From: Chrysomallon squamiferum
Taxonomy: Eukaryota; Mollusca; Gastropoda; Neomphalida; Peltospiridae
Length of the DNA: 64,000 nucleotides
Assembly: GCA_012295275.1 (NCBI GenBank)
Contig: CM022671.1
Span: forward strand, 32,739,927 to 32,803,926
Direction: 5' to 3'
How positions within the stretch are numbered: the first letter of the stretch is position 1; each line of letters begins with the position of its first letter. Of the stretch, positions 36,817 through 51,291 are shown in pieces. The notes under the pieces are model-generated. The model ran no database searches and had not been told where the DNA came from. It worked only from the letters and a program-made list of their open reading frames with translations. Made by a program: the position numbers and the translations under genes.

Positions 36817-39800
36817 GTTTAGACTACAATACAAATTCTATAACATTTGAAGAATTAAATCGACCAAAACAGCTACATGAAAACATATTATGCTCTAAAC
36901 TAAATAGTAAATTACATTTAGCGAGATGTAAAATTGTACACAAAAGATGGTTAAAAACAATACTTTCACAAATAAAGTATTCTGTTTCTCACATAATTAT
37001 TAACACTATGTTTGTCTCTCTGAAGGTAAACTTACAACACCACAGATGGACTAAGATTATTGTTTTTCTAAATTTCTTCTAAATACATTTTGTTTCAAAT
37101 AATGAATAGATTTTGAAATAGTAGCAAAAAATCGAATCTATGTTGTTTCCGCCAGTTCATTGTCTATTGTGAATCTGTTTTCAGTTCAATTTATTTTCTG
37201 TTTGTTTATTGTGATCTGGAAAATACTAAATGAACTTATATGAATTAAACTATTTGATCATAAACTCTTTTTAGATACACTGTAATTGTAGATGTCTTTC
37301 GTGGCTTGATCAAACATCCGTTTAATGAAATATTATCTGATTATTTCCGTTTTCATTCCATTAATTACTTTCTAATAATCTGTAATTAAACATTTGAACA
37401 GTAGACCCGACAGGAAATAAATATATAATCTTCTTCAAAGAAACTTGAAATATGATTCTTCTCTATTGTACCATGTTAATAAAATTTTGTATATGCATGA
37501 TTTGATAATGTGAAAAATGGTTTTGCATATACTGGGCTTTACAGTTCATTAAATTTGTATACATTCATACTATACATAAATCAGAATAGTACTAATTAAC
37601 ATCTGTTTTATGCAGATTACTAAATACATTTGAGCAGCACTTCGCCTGAATGGTTCTTTAAATTTGTAAATTAAATATTCGACATCGAATACTGCATACT
37701 TGAACCAAACATCATAATGCAAAAACTCTTTTGTGAGAGAAAAATAAAACAGATAATGAATAACTGATAGTCGAATTCTGAACTGTAATATTCGTTGTTT
37801 CTTCTACTTTGATATTTATTTATTTGTTTATTTTAATTCAAAAGTTTGTGATATGTTTTGGCGAGAAACCTAGATATTCGAACATTGAACCTGTTTTCCT
37901 CTTGACATTTATTCCTTGTACTTCTTTTCACGTCTTCCTTCTATTTCATTGTTATTTCCCTTGAGAAAACACTTTGAACTGTTTCTATTTATGGTGTATC
38001 CGATTTATCAAAAATGACGATCAGGAAAAACACGAAATCGAAAAATACCAAATCTCATGGTTAGCGTCGTGTGTGTTTAATTCGTAATCTCTGAACTCAG
38101 TTCACGTCAGAAATAAATTTATATTTTTTACTGGAAATAATGAAAACATGTCTAAATAGTTAAAGAGATTCAGAGACATCAGTGACAAGTGTATGTACGC
38201 GTGCATGTATAATATAGAGAGACACCCGTAGTCGCACACACTGAGACACACACTGAGTTAAGAGACAACGAGACAGACACGTGTAGAACAGAGACACTAT
38301 GAGACACAAATAGCCAAATATCGACATATAAAATAGAGAATCGTACATAGACAATTTGGCAATACATGTAAACGGAATTAGCGAACGTTAAATTTTTGAC
38401 ATAAACGTTTAGAGATTTGTGAACTTACCACATTTTACTTTTCTAAAATTAGTGCCGTTCTTGCAGTAATGTTCTGGTTTGTAATAAACTTAGTTTTGTT
38501 GTCGCTTTTCTATCAGGTGAAAACAATAGTACCAATTATAAAAAATTATGTAGGAGAGACTCAACGACATCTGCTATTGCCATACACTAGTATTTTTTTT
38601 TTTTAAATAGCTCTCCTGATTGATTCTTCAAATTAGTAAAACTAATACTTGTCATTGAATACTCAAATATTTACGAATTAATTCATTCGAATGTTTGAAA
38701 CAATAACTAAAACAACAATGGCAGAAATATTTTATACCTTTCATAATCTGTCAGCATGGAAATACTTGTATTACTCTCTGTGTCTATCTCTGTGTGCGTG
38801 CGTGTGTGTGTGTGTGTGTGTGTCTGCAAGAGAAACATATATACAAAATACCAACACACACACATAACAGCTTACCTACGAAACTACCCGCCTACTTGCT
38901 TGCACACCTACATACATACTTACAAACATATATGTGATGAAGGGGAAAATATCTCCAGTCATACTATGAGCAAGTCTCTCGGATAATTTGAAATTTCCGA
39001 TAGGTTTGTGGAAGAAAGTTCAATGTCAAAGAAGAATACTGAAGATGGAGAGAAATGTTCTGATGTCAAGGTCAAGGACCCTTATATTTTCATGATTAAC
39101 GGAATGAAGTGAATTATAGATTATCGAGGAAACTGTACTGGTTATTAATTTTTGTTTTATTATTAAACTTTAGATACTGTAAATTATTTAATTTCATTAC
39201 TAAACGCACCTTTTTGAAAAGTCTTAACTGTCAGGCGCTTCATTTTATTTATTGATTTATTTTATTTTATTTAATCATTTATTTATTTTATTGTTTTTAT
39301 TTATTTATTTATTTTATTTTATTTATTTATTTTCAATGTGAGTGTGAATAAAACCGTCTCTGTTTCATACGTGTTCAAGAAATACTTTATTATTAAATTA
39401 GTCCAATACTTTGTTGCTTTTTTTTTTTCTTGATCAGTATTACGAGTGTACGAATCCGATACAAAATTTGCACCTTCACCGGCAAAATCTTTAGCAGGCT
39501 GTAACGTTCTGAAAAAACCTAAATCACAGCAGCCATTGGATGATTCGAGAAAGTTAGTAGATGTGATTTCAGGAATGTGGAATATTTTTCTCGAACATTA
39601 CAGATAGTACAGATTATTCCCAAATGTTTGCTTAATTTTTGTTACATTGTGTAGTCAGAAAAACATTTTAATTGATAAAAACAGATATTCATTGCACCTG
39701 TCTTTATTTTAATAAGTTACTGATTCAGTTTGTACACGATCAGTACACCTAGGCTCAGTATGGCTATGAAAATTATCACGTTACGAAAAAAGAAATAAAT

Positions 39801-40744
39801 GGAATGACTTTTAAAAGCAGTTAAAATAATGCTGCCAGTATCATTGTTAACGTTTATTTCAAAATATTCTAAATTTTCCTTTATTTAAAACTTTATTTAC
39901 TCTATCTATTCAGAAGAACTTGTCACAAAAATCGTTTAGTATTCTTCTAAATATATTATTATTATTATTATTATTATAGTTGTTGCTCTATTTTTCATTC
40001 GTACCGACAACAATAATATATTATGAACACGCTTTAAAATAATAAGTCAGGAATTGACTCCCTAATTCAGGGACCCATCCATCAGTATTTACATGTACAA
40101 AGGCTGAACTACTGGGAGAATTTCCGCATCTTACTTATTCTATAGAACTTTCCTCAAATGTATAAGATCTGGTCAGAACTAGCACCAAGAATTGAAACAG
40201 CATAAGACATTGTAAGAGGTCGAAACTAAATTCGCTGTATTCTTTTTATTCAGACACCAAATAATTTTCTAGACGCGACTTTTAAAAACTTGTGAACGTT
40301 TGCAGGAAATAATAAATAATAGTAATGCAACCGCTATCATCTGATTAAATAAAAATTAAGTCGTTTGAAAGTCAGTCAAAGTTTTATAACGTAGTTATGC
40401 GACAGCAGCATTGGCACAGGAAAGACGATTCACACAATTTGAGAAGAAACAGTGTCTAGCCAACGCGTTTTGAATTTTAAATTTGACAGTCAAAATTCAT
40501 ACATTATTTTCAATAAATGTATTACCGAGTTGGAAATGGTCAAGAACATCATGTTTCTATTATCGTTTCTTTATAATTAAGCATTATCGATCATCTTAGT
40601 AGAAAAAGATGAAAAAAAGAAACTTTTTGATTTGCTCAACTTGGTATTACACTTTTCATTCATTAAATTAAAACGAAGGAAATAAAAAAGAACAGTATGA
40701 AGCAGTTTCAGATCTTTATTTACGTTTCAAAGCGATACTTGTCT
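36817..40744. other. Long spacer between L36 and L42
   Basis: No gene supported. It contains the upstream unit of L36; a GAGACA-rich block at 38160-38350 that recurs at 43790-43950 and 54175-54340; a TG tract at 38795-38823; the GGTTTGTGGAAGAAAGTTCA segment at about 39002; and an ATT tract at 39956-39977. Confidence 0.5.
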
Positions 40745-41887
40745 CTATTTCCTGTAGAAGTATCTATGCGCGTACACTGTTCCCAGTCTTCTGTTGTAAT
40801 ACAAATACACTACCAGATAGTGTCTTCGACCTTTTATCAGCATTGCAACTCGATGACGTGGTAGATAAGCTCTGAAAATAAAATTAGAATGATCACTCTT
40901 TAATTATTTTATTAAATCCTTGTTATAATTAAACACAAACAATGTCAAAAAATTTCTCTCTGTTACTCAGTTGTCTCTGTGTATCCATCATTCCTATCTA
41001 TCTACTTTCTTACTATTTACATTCTATTTTTCTCAGTATCGCCACCTCTCTCCATGTCTCTAAGTCAGGCTGCAATAGTGAGATGATAATGAAATATTAA
41101 ATATTAGTATATTTATAACGTACAAATTATATCTGACATATTTAATAGAATAAATGAAAGCAATAACAATTGTAAAAATAATAATAATAAAATAATAAAA
41201 AAGAAAAGAAAAAGAACTTACTTCATTCCGTGTTTCTTATACGGATGAACTGAGTGGAAGCGGTACCCATAGAACTGTTTCAGTGCAGCACACGAACCTC
41301 CCCTTCTGTGACTCGTTGTCACAACATACTTGATTCGGTGGCCACTTCTCACTTTGTAGAAAACTTAAAACAAATAGAAACGTGATTAAACAAACTGACA
41401 GAAGAATTAAATGCATTAATTCAAGATTCTCACACATTTATATATATATATATATATTTATTTATTTATATATATACTTTAATGGATGCACATATAGATA
41501 GTACATGTCTACATATACACATATATATATAAACAATAAAACATATATCCATCCATACATACATACATACATACATATATAAATATACGATAAACCTATC
41601 ATATTTTTATAACTATTTTCATGTGAACGAACTGGTACAATTTTACAATTTACGATACCACGTCTTCTGTCGGACGTTGAACGCGTTTCCCTGTCTATAA
41701 TTTCATTTGCTTCTTCATCGTCGTCACCATCCTCTCCAGCATCACGTTTCTCAGTGACTTTTCCAGAATAATCATCATCACCTAGGTCCAAGTCTTTCTC
41801 AGTCAGGATGCTTTCTGTATCGTCTTCCTTAGCGTTAGTGAAAACAATAGCTACAGTTAACACCACCACGAGGAACAGTAGCTTCAT
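40745..41887 (-). CDS. L42: secreted basic peptide precursor, group II
   Basis: Exon 2 is 41887-41659 (76 codons): signal peptide MKLLFLVVVLTVAIVFTNA, acidic propeptide with LGDDDY and GEDGDDDEEANEIID, RETR, STSDRRR. Exon 3 is 41363-41222 (142 nt) with FYKVRSGHRIKYVV and GGSCAALKQFYGYRFH. Exon 4 is 40871-40745 (127 nt) with AYLPRHRVAMLIKGRRHY and AHRYFYRK before TAG. The product is about 165 aa. Exons 3 and 4 carry 21 Lys/Arg, many Tyr and no Asp/Glu, so the acidic propeptide could neutralise the basic mature part until cleavage, as known for several antimicrobial precursors. AATAAA follows shortly after the stop. A single Cys suggests either a free thiol or a disulfide-linked dimer. The fold is not recognised. 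Confidence 0.78.
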
Positions 41888-42044
41888 GTTCAGCTTTCTG
41901 TAATGAGTATAGTAGAAAGATGTTCAAATAAATAATAAATAAATAAATGTACAGCCACGTCATTAGAATATGTATATTAAATAAAATACATACGTAAACG
42001 GGTATCAGGCTACAGGAGTTGGTGTGGAATAGAACATCGTCATT

Positions 42045-42090
<46 letters not shown>

Positions 42091-42343
42091 GTAATACGAA
42101 GAAGAAGATGACGAAGAAGAAAGAACAATAAGGAGAAGGAGGAGGCTGAAGACATAACAGTAGAATTTCTAATAGTATCAAAATGAACAATATAATCAAG
42201 TCAATATATATATATATATATATAAGATATATATAAGATATGAACTAGATGTGAACTAACCATCAGAACACCAGCCTCCTCTCGAAAAAAAGAAACTAAA
42301 AAATGTGAAAAGTTGCGAGACGCAGAATACAAACCTAACTTAC

Positions 42344-42418
42344 GTTATGACGATAATGTCGTTTTGAGATCTGGATGTGGAATTTCTGGGATACCATGTA
42401 GAGATGATGATCTTTATA
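42344..42418 (-). promoter_or_regulatory. L42 TATA box and 5' UTR exon
   Basis: TATAAA at 42418-42413; non-coding exon ends at 42344 before GTAAGT. Matches L36 and L52. Confidence 0.7.
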
Positions 42419-44760
42419 GTTTAGACTACAATACGAATTGTATAACTTTTGAAGAATTAATCGTCCGAAACAGCTAGATAAAAGCATATTATGCTCCAAA
42501 ATAAATAGTAAATTACATTTAGCGAAATATTAAATTGTACACAAAAGATGGTTAAAACCATTGTTTTCACAAATAAAGTATTCTGTTTTTCACATAATTA
42601 TTAACACTATGTTTGTCTCTCTGAAGGTAAACTGACAACACCACATATGGACTAAGATTATTGTTTTTCTAAATTTCTTCTAAATACATTTTGTTGCAAA
42701 TAATGAATAGATTTTGAAACAGTAGTAAAAAATCGAATCTATGTTGTTTCCATCACTTCACTGTTGATTGTCAAACTGTTTTCAGTTCAATTTGTTTTCT
42801 GTTTGTTAACTGTGATCTGGAAAATACTAAATGAAATTATATGAATTAAACTATTTGATCATAAACTCTTTTTAGATACACTGTAATTGTAGATGTCTTG
42901 TGTGGCTTGATCAAACATCCGTTTAATGAAATATTATCTGATTTATTTTGGTTTTGCATTCCATTAATTATTTTGTAGTAATCTGTAATAAAAAAATTAT
43001 AACAGTCGACTTGACAGGAAATATATATTATCTTTTTAAAAGAAATTCGATTCCTCTGTATTGCATCATGTAAATAAAAATAATTTTTAGAACTTTGTAT
43101 ATGCATGATTTGATAATGTGAAAAATTGTTTTCCGTACATTGGGCTGTAAAAGCCTTTACATTTCATAAAAAGATGTATACATTTATACTAATCAAAAAC
43201 AAAATGGAACTAGGTAACATGTGTTTCTGTAGGTTACTTAAATACATTTCAAAAACACTTCGCCTGAATGGGTCTTTAAATTTGAAATACTGAAATGTAA
43301 GACAGAATCGGCTACCAGCTAGTTCATACATACACACCCAAACATCATGATGCAAAAACTCTTTTGTGAGAGAAAAATAAAACAGATAATGAATAACTGA
43401 TAGACGAATTCTGAACCGTTATATTCATTGTTTCTTCTATTTTGATATTTATTTATTTGTTTATATTAATTCAAAAGTTTGTGATATGTTTTGGCGAGAA
43501 ACCTAGATATTTGAACATTGAACAAAACCTGTTTTCGTGTTGACATTTATTTCGTTTTAAAGTCTTCCTTCTATTTCATTCTTTTTTCCCTTAACCAAAC
43601 ACTTTCTAGTGTTTCTGTTTCCGGTGTGTCCGAGTTAACGTCCAGGGAAGACACGAAGTTGGGAAGTAACAGATGGTTAGTATGTTGTTTGTTTAATTCA
43701 CTATATCTGAAATCAGTTCACGATAGAAACAACTTTATTAATCGTCTACTGGAAATAATGATAACGTCCAAATAGTTAAAGAGACTCAGATACATCAGGG
43801 ACACGTGTATGTATATATATAATATAGACACCGATAGTTGCCAAAATACAACAGATTTACATGCTGAGTACAGAGACAACGAGACACACGTGCAGCACAG
43901 ACACACTATGATACTCAGTTAGCCAAGAATCAACATATAAAATAGAAAATCGTACATAGACAATTTGGCCATACATGGAAACAATATTCACAGTTAAATG
44001 AAATGATAATAGAAGAGGGAAACTAATAAACTATTATATATCTAAAGGAGTGAAGATCAGGTATTTTGACAATAGTGTATTCATGTACGCCTAGTTCAGA
44101 AGTTCGATTATACCTATGCAAATTCATAGGACAAATAACATTATTAAACCGATCTAGTTCTGTGTACATTTTATTTATTTGGAAGGAGGCTTTTATTGTT
44201 GTTTTCTTTTATAAACATATGAAGCTCATATGAAGTTCGCCAAAACTGTTTGATGTTGATTTCTTACAAATATAAGTGAACAGACTCTACTATCGTATTT
44301 AAATTACTCACACGTTCTTATTCCTGGAAATTATTAATATGCAAAGCTCCCTTTTATCTATTTGTTCTTTCCGTTATATGAATGTTAATTAATTAGAAAT
44401 ACTAGCTGGGGACTGAACTGAAAACCGAAATACATTTTCAGTATTAATCTTTAGAGATTTGTGAATTTACAATATTTTACTGTTCTTTTAATGTGTGCAG
44501 TTCTTACTATATTTTACTTTCATTTTAATGCGTGCAGAATTTACTATACTTTACTTTTTATTTAATTGGTGCAGTTCTTCCTGTAATGATCTGGTTTGTA
44601 ATAAACTTGGTTTTGTTGTTGCTTTCATATCTTAATAAAGTGAAAACAACAGTACCAATTATAAAAAAAATAATGTAGGCAACATGTCGTCGACATCTGG
44701 TATTTTCATGCACAAGTTGTTTTTGTGAAATAGTTCGCCTGCCAAATTAGCAAAATTAAA
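42419..44760. other. Upstream region of L42
   Basis: No gene. It parallels the L36 and L52 upstream regions. A three-copy repeat of about 47 bases (TTTTACTTT...GTGCAG) lies at 44470-44590. Confidence 0.5.
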
Positions 44761-45105
44761 CCTGTCATTCAACATGACAACGCTAGACCTTATACCGCTA
44801 GGCCAACAACCAATTTTCTTGAGTGGAACCACATCCAAGTGTTGAACTGGCCACCAAAGTCCCCTGACTTGTCCCCAACTGAGCATGCATGGGTCCTACT
44901 GGGCTGTAGGGTTCGCAAAAACCATCCTCATATCCTTAATGTCCATGACCTACAAACTGCTCTGAACCGGAAATCACTGTTCCTGACATCAAAGATCTCG
45001 TTAGAAGCACGAGACGACGATGTACTGCTGTCAGCAATGCCGCTGGTGCAAACACACATATTGTTGAGCCTCCCTCACCATTTTGTTAGATGTACATTAA
45101 AGTGA
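44761..45105 (+). mobile_element. Tc1/mariner transposase C-terminal fragment
   Basis: Encodes IQHDNARPYTARPTTNF, VLNWPPKSPDLSPTEHAW and then a diverged C-terminus with a frameshift near the SMP-like motif. HDNARP carries the second catalytic Asp and PTEHAW the third acidic residue of the DDE domain. The N-terminal half is missing, so the copy is dead. Confidence 0.8.
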
Positions 45106-45220
45106 CGACGTGACAATATTCTGAAATGTTGTATCAGTCAAATAATTTGTACAAATAAATTCAACATCCGATCAGGTTGTCTGTATTTTATATCTTGTAC
45201 GTAATTGCTAAACTTATTTG

Positions 45221-45271
<51 letters not shown>

Positions 45272-47640
45272 ATCAACAGACATACATAACTACCTACCTA
45301 CCTGTCGTCCTACTTATCTACTTACCTACCAAACCACCTGTCACTGTGCTTCCTTGCTTACCTATATATATATATATATAATTATAAATAAAAAATGTAA
45401 TGATACATAAATTCATAATTAAAGATGCATGCATATACACATAGAAGCATACCTACAAACATATATACATAAATACATACATACATACATACATGGATTA
45501 GGAGATAAGTACGAACGTATACTTACGCATCTATACCTTTATCAGTACCTGAATATATGTTCCATCAATGACATAAGATACCAGTTCAGTTAGTTGTACT
45601 CGGATTTGTTGAGATTAGCAAGTCTTAAAGTATTTTCAGTAAGAATGTCGACTTTTCAAGGAGAACGACTCCTACCGTAATAGTCGAATCTGTTTTCTAC
45701 AACTGCAACAAGTACAACAGCTACAAAAGCAACAATAATAATAATAAATACAGAAAAATACTAAAATACTTTTACGATACGTAATTCTAAATATGTTCAG
45801 ATCATAAAGTTTAATATAATATGAGAAAATTCATTTTAGAGAATTCATTTCTCATATGATGATTACATACTAAATTATTCTGACAGCTTAATTTAAACCA
45901 GAAGTAAAAAATAGGAAATTTAACTTATTCCTGTTACTACTCAATTGCAATTTCTTGATTATTGATTGATTTAGTTTTAGGAAGAGTTAGAGAGTACAAC
46001 ATCTCATCTGTTTATGTTTAGCTTGAAGAACGCAACTCAAGGAAACAAAAATTTAAGTTCTTGGAGAAGGTTGGGTTTCTTTAATATTACTATGAAAACG
46101 AACGAATAAAATTTCGATAAAAGCTTCCTGTGATGCAGAATCAGGGAAGATTATCAGTAGTCAGAAAAATTAAATCTAGAAGGAAAAATGATCCTGAATT
46201 AAAATCAGGAGAAGATTGAATAAAATACCTTCAACGGAGAGGAAACAGACAATTACGTGTTTGTCTAAGAATGTATTTGTGATGAAGCGGAAAATTTGTC
46301 CAGTCTTACTATGAGCAGGTCTCTCAAATGATTTGCCGTTTCCGATAGGTTTGTGCAAGAAAGTTCAATGTCATGAAAGAATATTGCCGACGTAAAATTC
46401 AAGAATTCTAATTAGTCGAATGAAATGATTTGTAGATGCTCGAGGAAATTATGTTCATTATTAAAAAAAAAAAAAAACATTTTACTTATTAAACTTTAAG
46501 TGTAGTAAATTATTTTATTTAATTATGAAATGTACATTTTAGAAAAATTCGAAAGATTGACAGATTTTTAAAAAAATGTCCTTTTGTTTATTTATTTATT
46601 TTCATCGGGAGTGTAAATAAAAATATCTCTTTCATATGTTTTCTAGAAATACCAATTTAGTGATAACGACATCTTCATACATAAGTTAGTCGAATAATTT
46701 GTTGCTTTTTTCTTCTTCTTGATTAGTATAACGAGTGTAAGATTCAGTTTCAGAATTTGCTCCTTAAATTTAATGGCAAAATCTTTAGCAGGCTGTAACG
46801 TTCTGAAATGAACTAAATCATAGCACTGGATGATTCTAGAAAGTTGGTAGATGTAATTTCATTGATGTGGAATGTTTTTCTCGCTCAAGACACATAGTGC
46901 AGATTACTGCCAAATGTTTGCTGAATTTTTGTTACATTGTGTAATGTGAAACAACATTTTATAGATATTATGGTGTACCTGTCTTTATCAAACTGCTTTC
47001 AAAGTATGTCTTTAATTTTTTGTTTTGTTTAGTTTGTTTGCAAAATAATTTATTATGAAGACGTTTTAAAATATTACAATAGGAGTTGTCCCCCTTAGAT
47101 TATTAGCATTCTTATTTTCATGGTCTTAAACACTTTAATGATGAAATATGGATATTTTATAAGATTGCTAATCGCAACAGATAAGGTTCAGTGATCAGGA
47201 TTGGTTATGATGCACCCAGAAATGTTCATCCACTCATACTGTTGATGTGATCCACTTTGAGCTGGTAAAAAGTAAAGACTTGTTATCAGTCACAAAGGGT
47301 TAGCGTTTCACAAGAATAATGTACGGACCAATATTTACATCTACAAAGGCTGGTAGAACTTCCTGGTCCTTGTTATTCTGCAGAACTTGCCTTAACTGAT
47401 TAAGATCTATTCAGAACTTTGCACCAAATTCTAAAACAGCATAAGACATTGTAAGCTGTCAAAACTAAAGTCTCTGTATTCTTTTTATTCAAACAGTAAA
47501 TAATTTTATACGACATTCGAAAGCTTGTGAACCATTTACTGGAAGGAATTAATAATAATAATGAAACCCTTACTATTTGATTAAATAAAAAAACAAGTCT
47601 GCTTTTTTAATGATCATTTTTAAATTAAATTTTAAAATCC
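45106..47640. other. Intergenic with repeats
   Basis: Contains a CA tract (45221-45267), CATA repeats (about 45470-45495), poly-A (46464-46478), a segment shared with 22.0/29.0/33.2 kb (46020-46450), and the dispersed segment (47080-47480). No gene recognised. Confidence 0.5.
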
Positions 47641-47850
47641 TTGAATTACAGGTATAGAAAGAGGTGACGATATTAAGAAAAATACAAAGTAGATAGATAG
47701 GAATGATAGATACAAAAACAATGTCCAATACTTTCTCTTTGTTACTCAGTTGTCTCTGTGTATCCATCATTCCTATCTATCTACTTTCTTACTATCTACT
47801 TTGTGTTTTTCTTAATATCGTCACCTCTCTCTATCCCTGTAATTCAGGCT
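47640..47850. repeat. Inverted repeat, arms of about 70 bases
   Basis: The arm at about 47640-47712 (ACAGGTATAGAAAGAGGTGA ... GATAGATAGGAATGATAGAT) is the reverse complement of the arm at about 47765-47848. The same sequence is single-copy and in one orientation in intron 3 of other units, so this is a local inverted duplication. Confidence 0.7.
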
Positions 47851-48087
47851 GCAATAATGGGATGACAATGAAATATTAAATATTAGTATATTTATAACAT
47901 ACAAATTATATTTGACGTATTTAATAATTATAACATGTATTACAATGTTTATTTTATTAATAAATGCTAAAAAAAAAATAAAAAATAAGAATAAGACATA
48001 AAAGAAATAATAATAGTAAAATAATTTTTAAATATCGTAGAAGAAACAAACAAAAAAGAAAGAAATAAAAGGAAAAGAAAGAGAACT

Positions 48088-48650
48088 TACTTCATTGCGT
48101 TTCTCCTATAAGGACCGATCGTCTTGCTCTTCTTGTTGCTGCTACTGTTGTTGTAGTTTTTGTCGTTGGTTAAACATAATTATTAATTCATTATGAACAA
48201 ATATTAGATAATAACAATGGGAGTTGTTCCCCTTGAATAGTCAACATTCTTATGTTAAGGACTGGAAATATTTAATGATGAAATATGGATGCTTTATAAT
48301 TTGCTAATCATCATAGATAATTCTTGAGTGTTGGCGAAATGTATTCTGTAATAGTTTTGTTACACGAACTTTACACCAAGACGTAAAAGTTAATAATACA
48401 TTCTAAGAGGTGAAAACTAAATTCCTGTATTCTTTTCTTTCAGACAGCTGAAGGTGTTTTACTGTCTAACAAACTTTTATGAGACAATCCTAGGGATCCG
48501 CTTCTTCAACATTACGAAGTTTTCCACTGATTTTATCTTAAGTAGCTGCATGCGTCAGATCTTTCCTAGCAATGGACCATCATCAGTTTCTGGTGTCTTG
48601 TCATTAGCAAAAAGAACAACCACTCTCTTCAAAATCAAGAGAGAAAATAA
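48088..48650 (-). pseudogene. L48: relic of a group I family member
   Basis: A piece of exon 3 end survives at about 48125-48089 (TIGPYRRNAMK just before a GTAAGT donor). Upstream, at about 48650-48560, a damaged exon 2 reads KRVVVLFANDKTPETDDGP, similar to the L14 signal/propeptide junction, but has no start and soon stops. The flank at 48840-48950 matches the L9/L14 upstream flank (ATTAATGCTCTG...GAACTATAACA). Exon 4 was not found. Confidence 0.5.
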
Positions 48651-48753
48651 TTTTTAAAAAAAGAACAAAAAAAGAAAGAAAGAAAGAAGAGAGAAACAAA
48701 TAATCAAAGAAAACAACTAAATAGTAACAAATATGTAATAATAATAATAATAA

Positions 48754-48784
<31 letters not shown>

Positions 48785-49375
48785 AAAAATATAATAATAA
48801 TAATAATAATAAAAATAGTAATAATAATAATGAGTATGTTTTGTACATTTGCAAAATAATTAACAAAAAGAAAACTGTATATTTACATAATAGTTATTTT
48901 AGATAAGTAATATTAATGCTCTGACGTTCACTGAACTATAACAATTCATAGTGAAACTTTCTTTTAATGTAAATAATGACTTCATTTATAAATAGCTGTG
49001 AATGACTTGAATAGCTTTTAGAAACTGTTGTGAATAACGTTGAATTGATTATTCTGTACTGTATCGAAACAAAATTCATAACTGTGTAACTCTGCACAAT
49101 AAATTGATTATGTGCAGTATTTTCGATTGTTTTCTCTTTCGTTTTCCAAAATCGACTGTTACTGTCGCTTTGACATAAATTCAACAGCGAATGATACTGT
49201 CTGCCTGCATATTTTTGGTACAGATTCAGACATAATTCTCCAGAGTTAAAAGCAACTGACTAGATGTCTATAGTGGTCTGTTGATGTATACAGGTTAGAT
49301 TTAGAACTTTTAGAAACGAAAGAAAATAAATTTTGGTTTTAATAGGTAATGTTTATGCACCGCAAGGCTTTCACT
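48651..49375. other. Intergenic, AAT-rich
   Basis: AAT-type tracts at 48737-48832, then unremarkable AT-rich DNA. No gene. Confidence 0.45.
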
Positions 49376-49935
49376 CGTTAACAACTCTGACGTTTCGGGG
49401 GACTTGGTAAAGACATTAGAAGATGAGTCATTTCGGGTATTATTAATGTTTTAAGAATTGTTACGTTACCTAATACTGTAAACTTCCTGAATGACCAAAT
49501 GTTAATCACCTTCTTAATTTGCTGGAATTTAGAATGAAAACTAGATTCTATTATCTCATTTAAATTTAAAGTAAAATTGATACGAAGCAAACTAAACTGG
49601 TTTAAACCCCATTCTGACATCCAACGAGTATGGTGACAAATATCATTAGAATATTTTCACTGCCTATCCAAAAGACTTTAGACTTAATATAGTTAATTTT
49701 TAGGCTTTCAAATGTCGGCTTAAAAATCAAGTTTTCTCGTTGTATTGTTCAGGGATTTAGGAGATCTATCAAGAATGGTGTCATCAGCATAGTGTGATAC
49801 TAAATATTCGGTACCATCAATGGTGATCCATTTAATATCCTTTTTGTTTCTCATTAAAATACTTGAAGTTTCGGCGCATCAAAAACATAGGGTTACAGAG
49901 AGCATTCTTGTCTGCCTAATCTTTGCAGCTTAAAC
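49376..49935 (-). mobile_element. LINE reverse-transcriptase relic
   Basis: Minus-strand translation gives ITIDGTEYLVSHYADDTIL, containing the YADD catalytic motif at 49791-49777, and further on INIWSFRKFTVLGNVTILKT with LPSPP, typical of the region after the RT fingers/palm in non-LTR elements. Frameshifts and a stop separate the blocks. No endonuclease or 3' tail is visible. Confidence 0.75.
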
Positions 49936-50375
49936 GTTTCTGAAATATAACCATTTGCTATCACTCTGGAAAATGAATATTTTAAAAGTTGAAAATATTT
50001 GTTGTTTATTTTGTAAATAATCATTTAAATAATCTTTTGTAATAGTTTGACCTAGTTTTTGATATGCTACACACATTGTTTTCACAAATAAAGTATTCTG
50101 CTTTTCACATAATTATTAAAACTATATTTGTTTCTCTGAAGCTAAACTGACAGCATCACAGATGGCAATGAGATGATTGTTTTTATAAATTTCTACTGAA
50201 AACTTTAGGTTACAAATAACGAACAGATTTTGAAATGGTAGTAAAAAATCGAATCCATGTTGTTTCCGCAACTTCACACTCAAAATCCTCTAAATTTACT
50301 TTAATGAAAACTTTATTCACTGTTAATATTCTTAATAACTTGTCATAAAAGTAGTTTAATATTCTTGTTAAAGTT

Positions 50376-50383
50376 ATTATTAC

Positions 50384-50470
<87 letters not shown>
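50376..50470. repeat. (TTA)n microsatellite
   Basis: Long TTA tract directly before TAGGTGTTGCTC; a short TTA tract is at the same spot in 25.86, 34.28 and 39.96 kb. Confidence 0.95.
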
Positions 50471-50471
<1 letters not shown>

Positions 50472-51091
50472 GGTGTTGCTCTAGTTTTCATTGCTACTGA
50501 CAACAATAATTTATTATGAACACTGTTTAAAATAAGACGATAGGATTTGTCCCCTAATGTCCGGACCCATGCATACATATTTACATCTACGAAGGCTGAA
50601 ACAGTGGGAGAAATTCCAGATCTTCTTTCTTCTCCAGAACCTGCCTCAACTGATTAAGATCTATCAGAACTTGCACCAAGTTGTAAAACCGCATAAAACA
50701 ATGTATAATTACCGAAATTAAATTTTCTGTATTTTTTTTCTTCAAACACCAAGTAATTTTCTGGATGTGACATTAAAAAACTTGTGAATGATTTGCAGCA
50801 AGTACGTATTAATAATAAAAAAACCTCGTTATTATCTGATTAAATAAAACGATACACACAATTTGTGAATGAACAGTGTTTTTGGCAAGGCGTTTCGAAT
50901 TTTAAAAATGACAGTCAAAATCCAAAGGTTATATTCCGTAAATGTTATTAACCAGTCGGAAATGGTCAAGAACATCATGTTTCTATGTCTTTTCTTTAGT
51001 ATTCAGCATTATCGATCATCTTAGTAGAAACAAAAAAAAAAAAATAATAATAATAAATAAAATAAAAAAAAATAATAATAATAAAAAAAAA

Positions 51092-51153
<62 letters not shown>
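51092..51153. repeat. (AAT)n tract near the L52 3' end
   Basis: AAT repeats preceded by A-rich sequence. Poly-Asn and poly-Leu ORFs here are artefacts. Confidence 0.92.
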
Positions 51154-51156
<3 letters not shown>

Positions 51157-51291
51157 CAATAATAATCTGTTGGATCTGCTGAATTTAGTATTACATTTTT
51201 CAATTTTTAAAATTAAATGAAGATAAACAAAAATTAAGAACAGTATGAGCAGTTTCAAATCTTTATTTGCTTTTCAAGGCGATACTTGTCT

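Noticed and set aside
48454-48657. 67-codon plus-strand ORF
   Set aside because: The opposite strand here resembles a decayed L14-like leader exon, which explains the open frame better.
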